A DNA stretch of 5,412 nucleotides, from positions 14,805 to 20,216 of the forward strand of contig DJXA01000142.1 in NCBI GenBank assembly GCA_002449555.1, in the 5' to 3' direction. The position numbers and the translations under genes were made by a program. Shown one piece after another: positions 5,410 to 5,412 of this stretch (its first letter is position 1; each line of letters starts with the position of its first letter). Origin of the DNA: Atopobiaceae bacterium UBA7016 (GTDB lineage Bacteria > Actinomycetota > Coriobacteriia > Coriobacteriales > Atopobiaceae). Below the pieces are notes generated by a model. That model worked only from the letters and a program-made list of their open reading frames with translations. It made no database searches and was not told the DNA's origin.

Positions 5410-5412
5410 TCA

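Noticed and set aside
5228..5410. Minus-strand 60-codon open frame over the murB end
   Set aside because: It is mostly antisense to conserved MurB sequence, has no SD and shows no recognisable motif.

Overview
The window is GC-rich (roughly 60 percent or more by eye) and densely coding. It looks like chromosomal DNA of a high-GC Gram-positive, most likely a member of the Coriobacteriia (Collinsella/Olsenella-like). I infer this from the fused-type PurL tail, the double-ATPase ECF cassette, the short type-II-like MurB and the SD-led genes; no taxonomic marker is present, so this is moderate confidence only.

Layout. Positions 1-482 (+) are the C-terminal glutaminase end of purL, with the window opening inside the presumed catalytic Cys codon. 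A 97-bp convergent gap follows, almost filled by an 84-nt, nearly perfect inverted repeat (493-576). It is made of two 31-nt units in opposite orientation, each itself an inverted repeat, like a BIME. From 3739 down to 580 on the minus strand runs a tight three-gene operon, ribU - ecfA (two ATPase domains fused) - ecfT, with 1-nt stop/start overlaps. Together these encode a complete energy-coupling-factor (ECF) transporter for riboflavin. Directly upstream of ribU lies a clear FMN riboswitch (3752-3875, minus strand) whose P1 helix abuts the ribU Shine-Dalgarno, so control is most likely at translation.

The divergent region 3740-4107 also holds an 18-nt operator-like palindrome, a perfect 20-bp palindrome and a 66-nt block of diverged tandem repeats that forms a 12-bp hairpin. 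To the right on the plus strand are a 95-codon small Cys/His protein of unknown function (4108-4395) and murB (4445-5368, cell-wall precursor synthesis). The last 44 bases hold a 7-bp inverted repeat and no supportable gene.

How it fits together: when FMN is scarce the riboswitch lets ribU be translated, and coupling through the overlapping stops and starts passes this to the ATPase and transmembrane subunits, so riboflavin is imported. The most unusual parts are non-coding: the double palindromic element at 493-576 and the cluster of palindromes upstream of the riboswitch. I see no CRISPR array, tRNA, rRNA, IS element or obviously novel multi-gene system.
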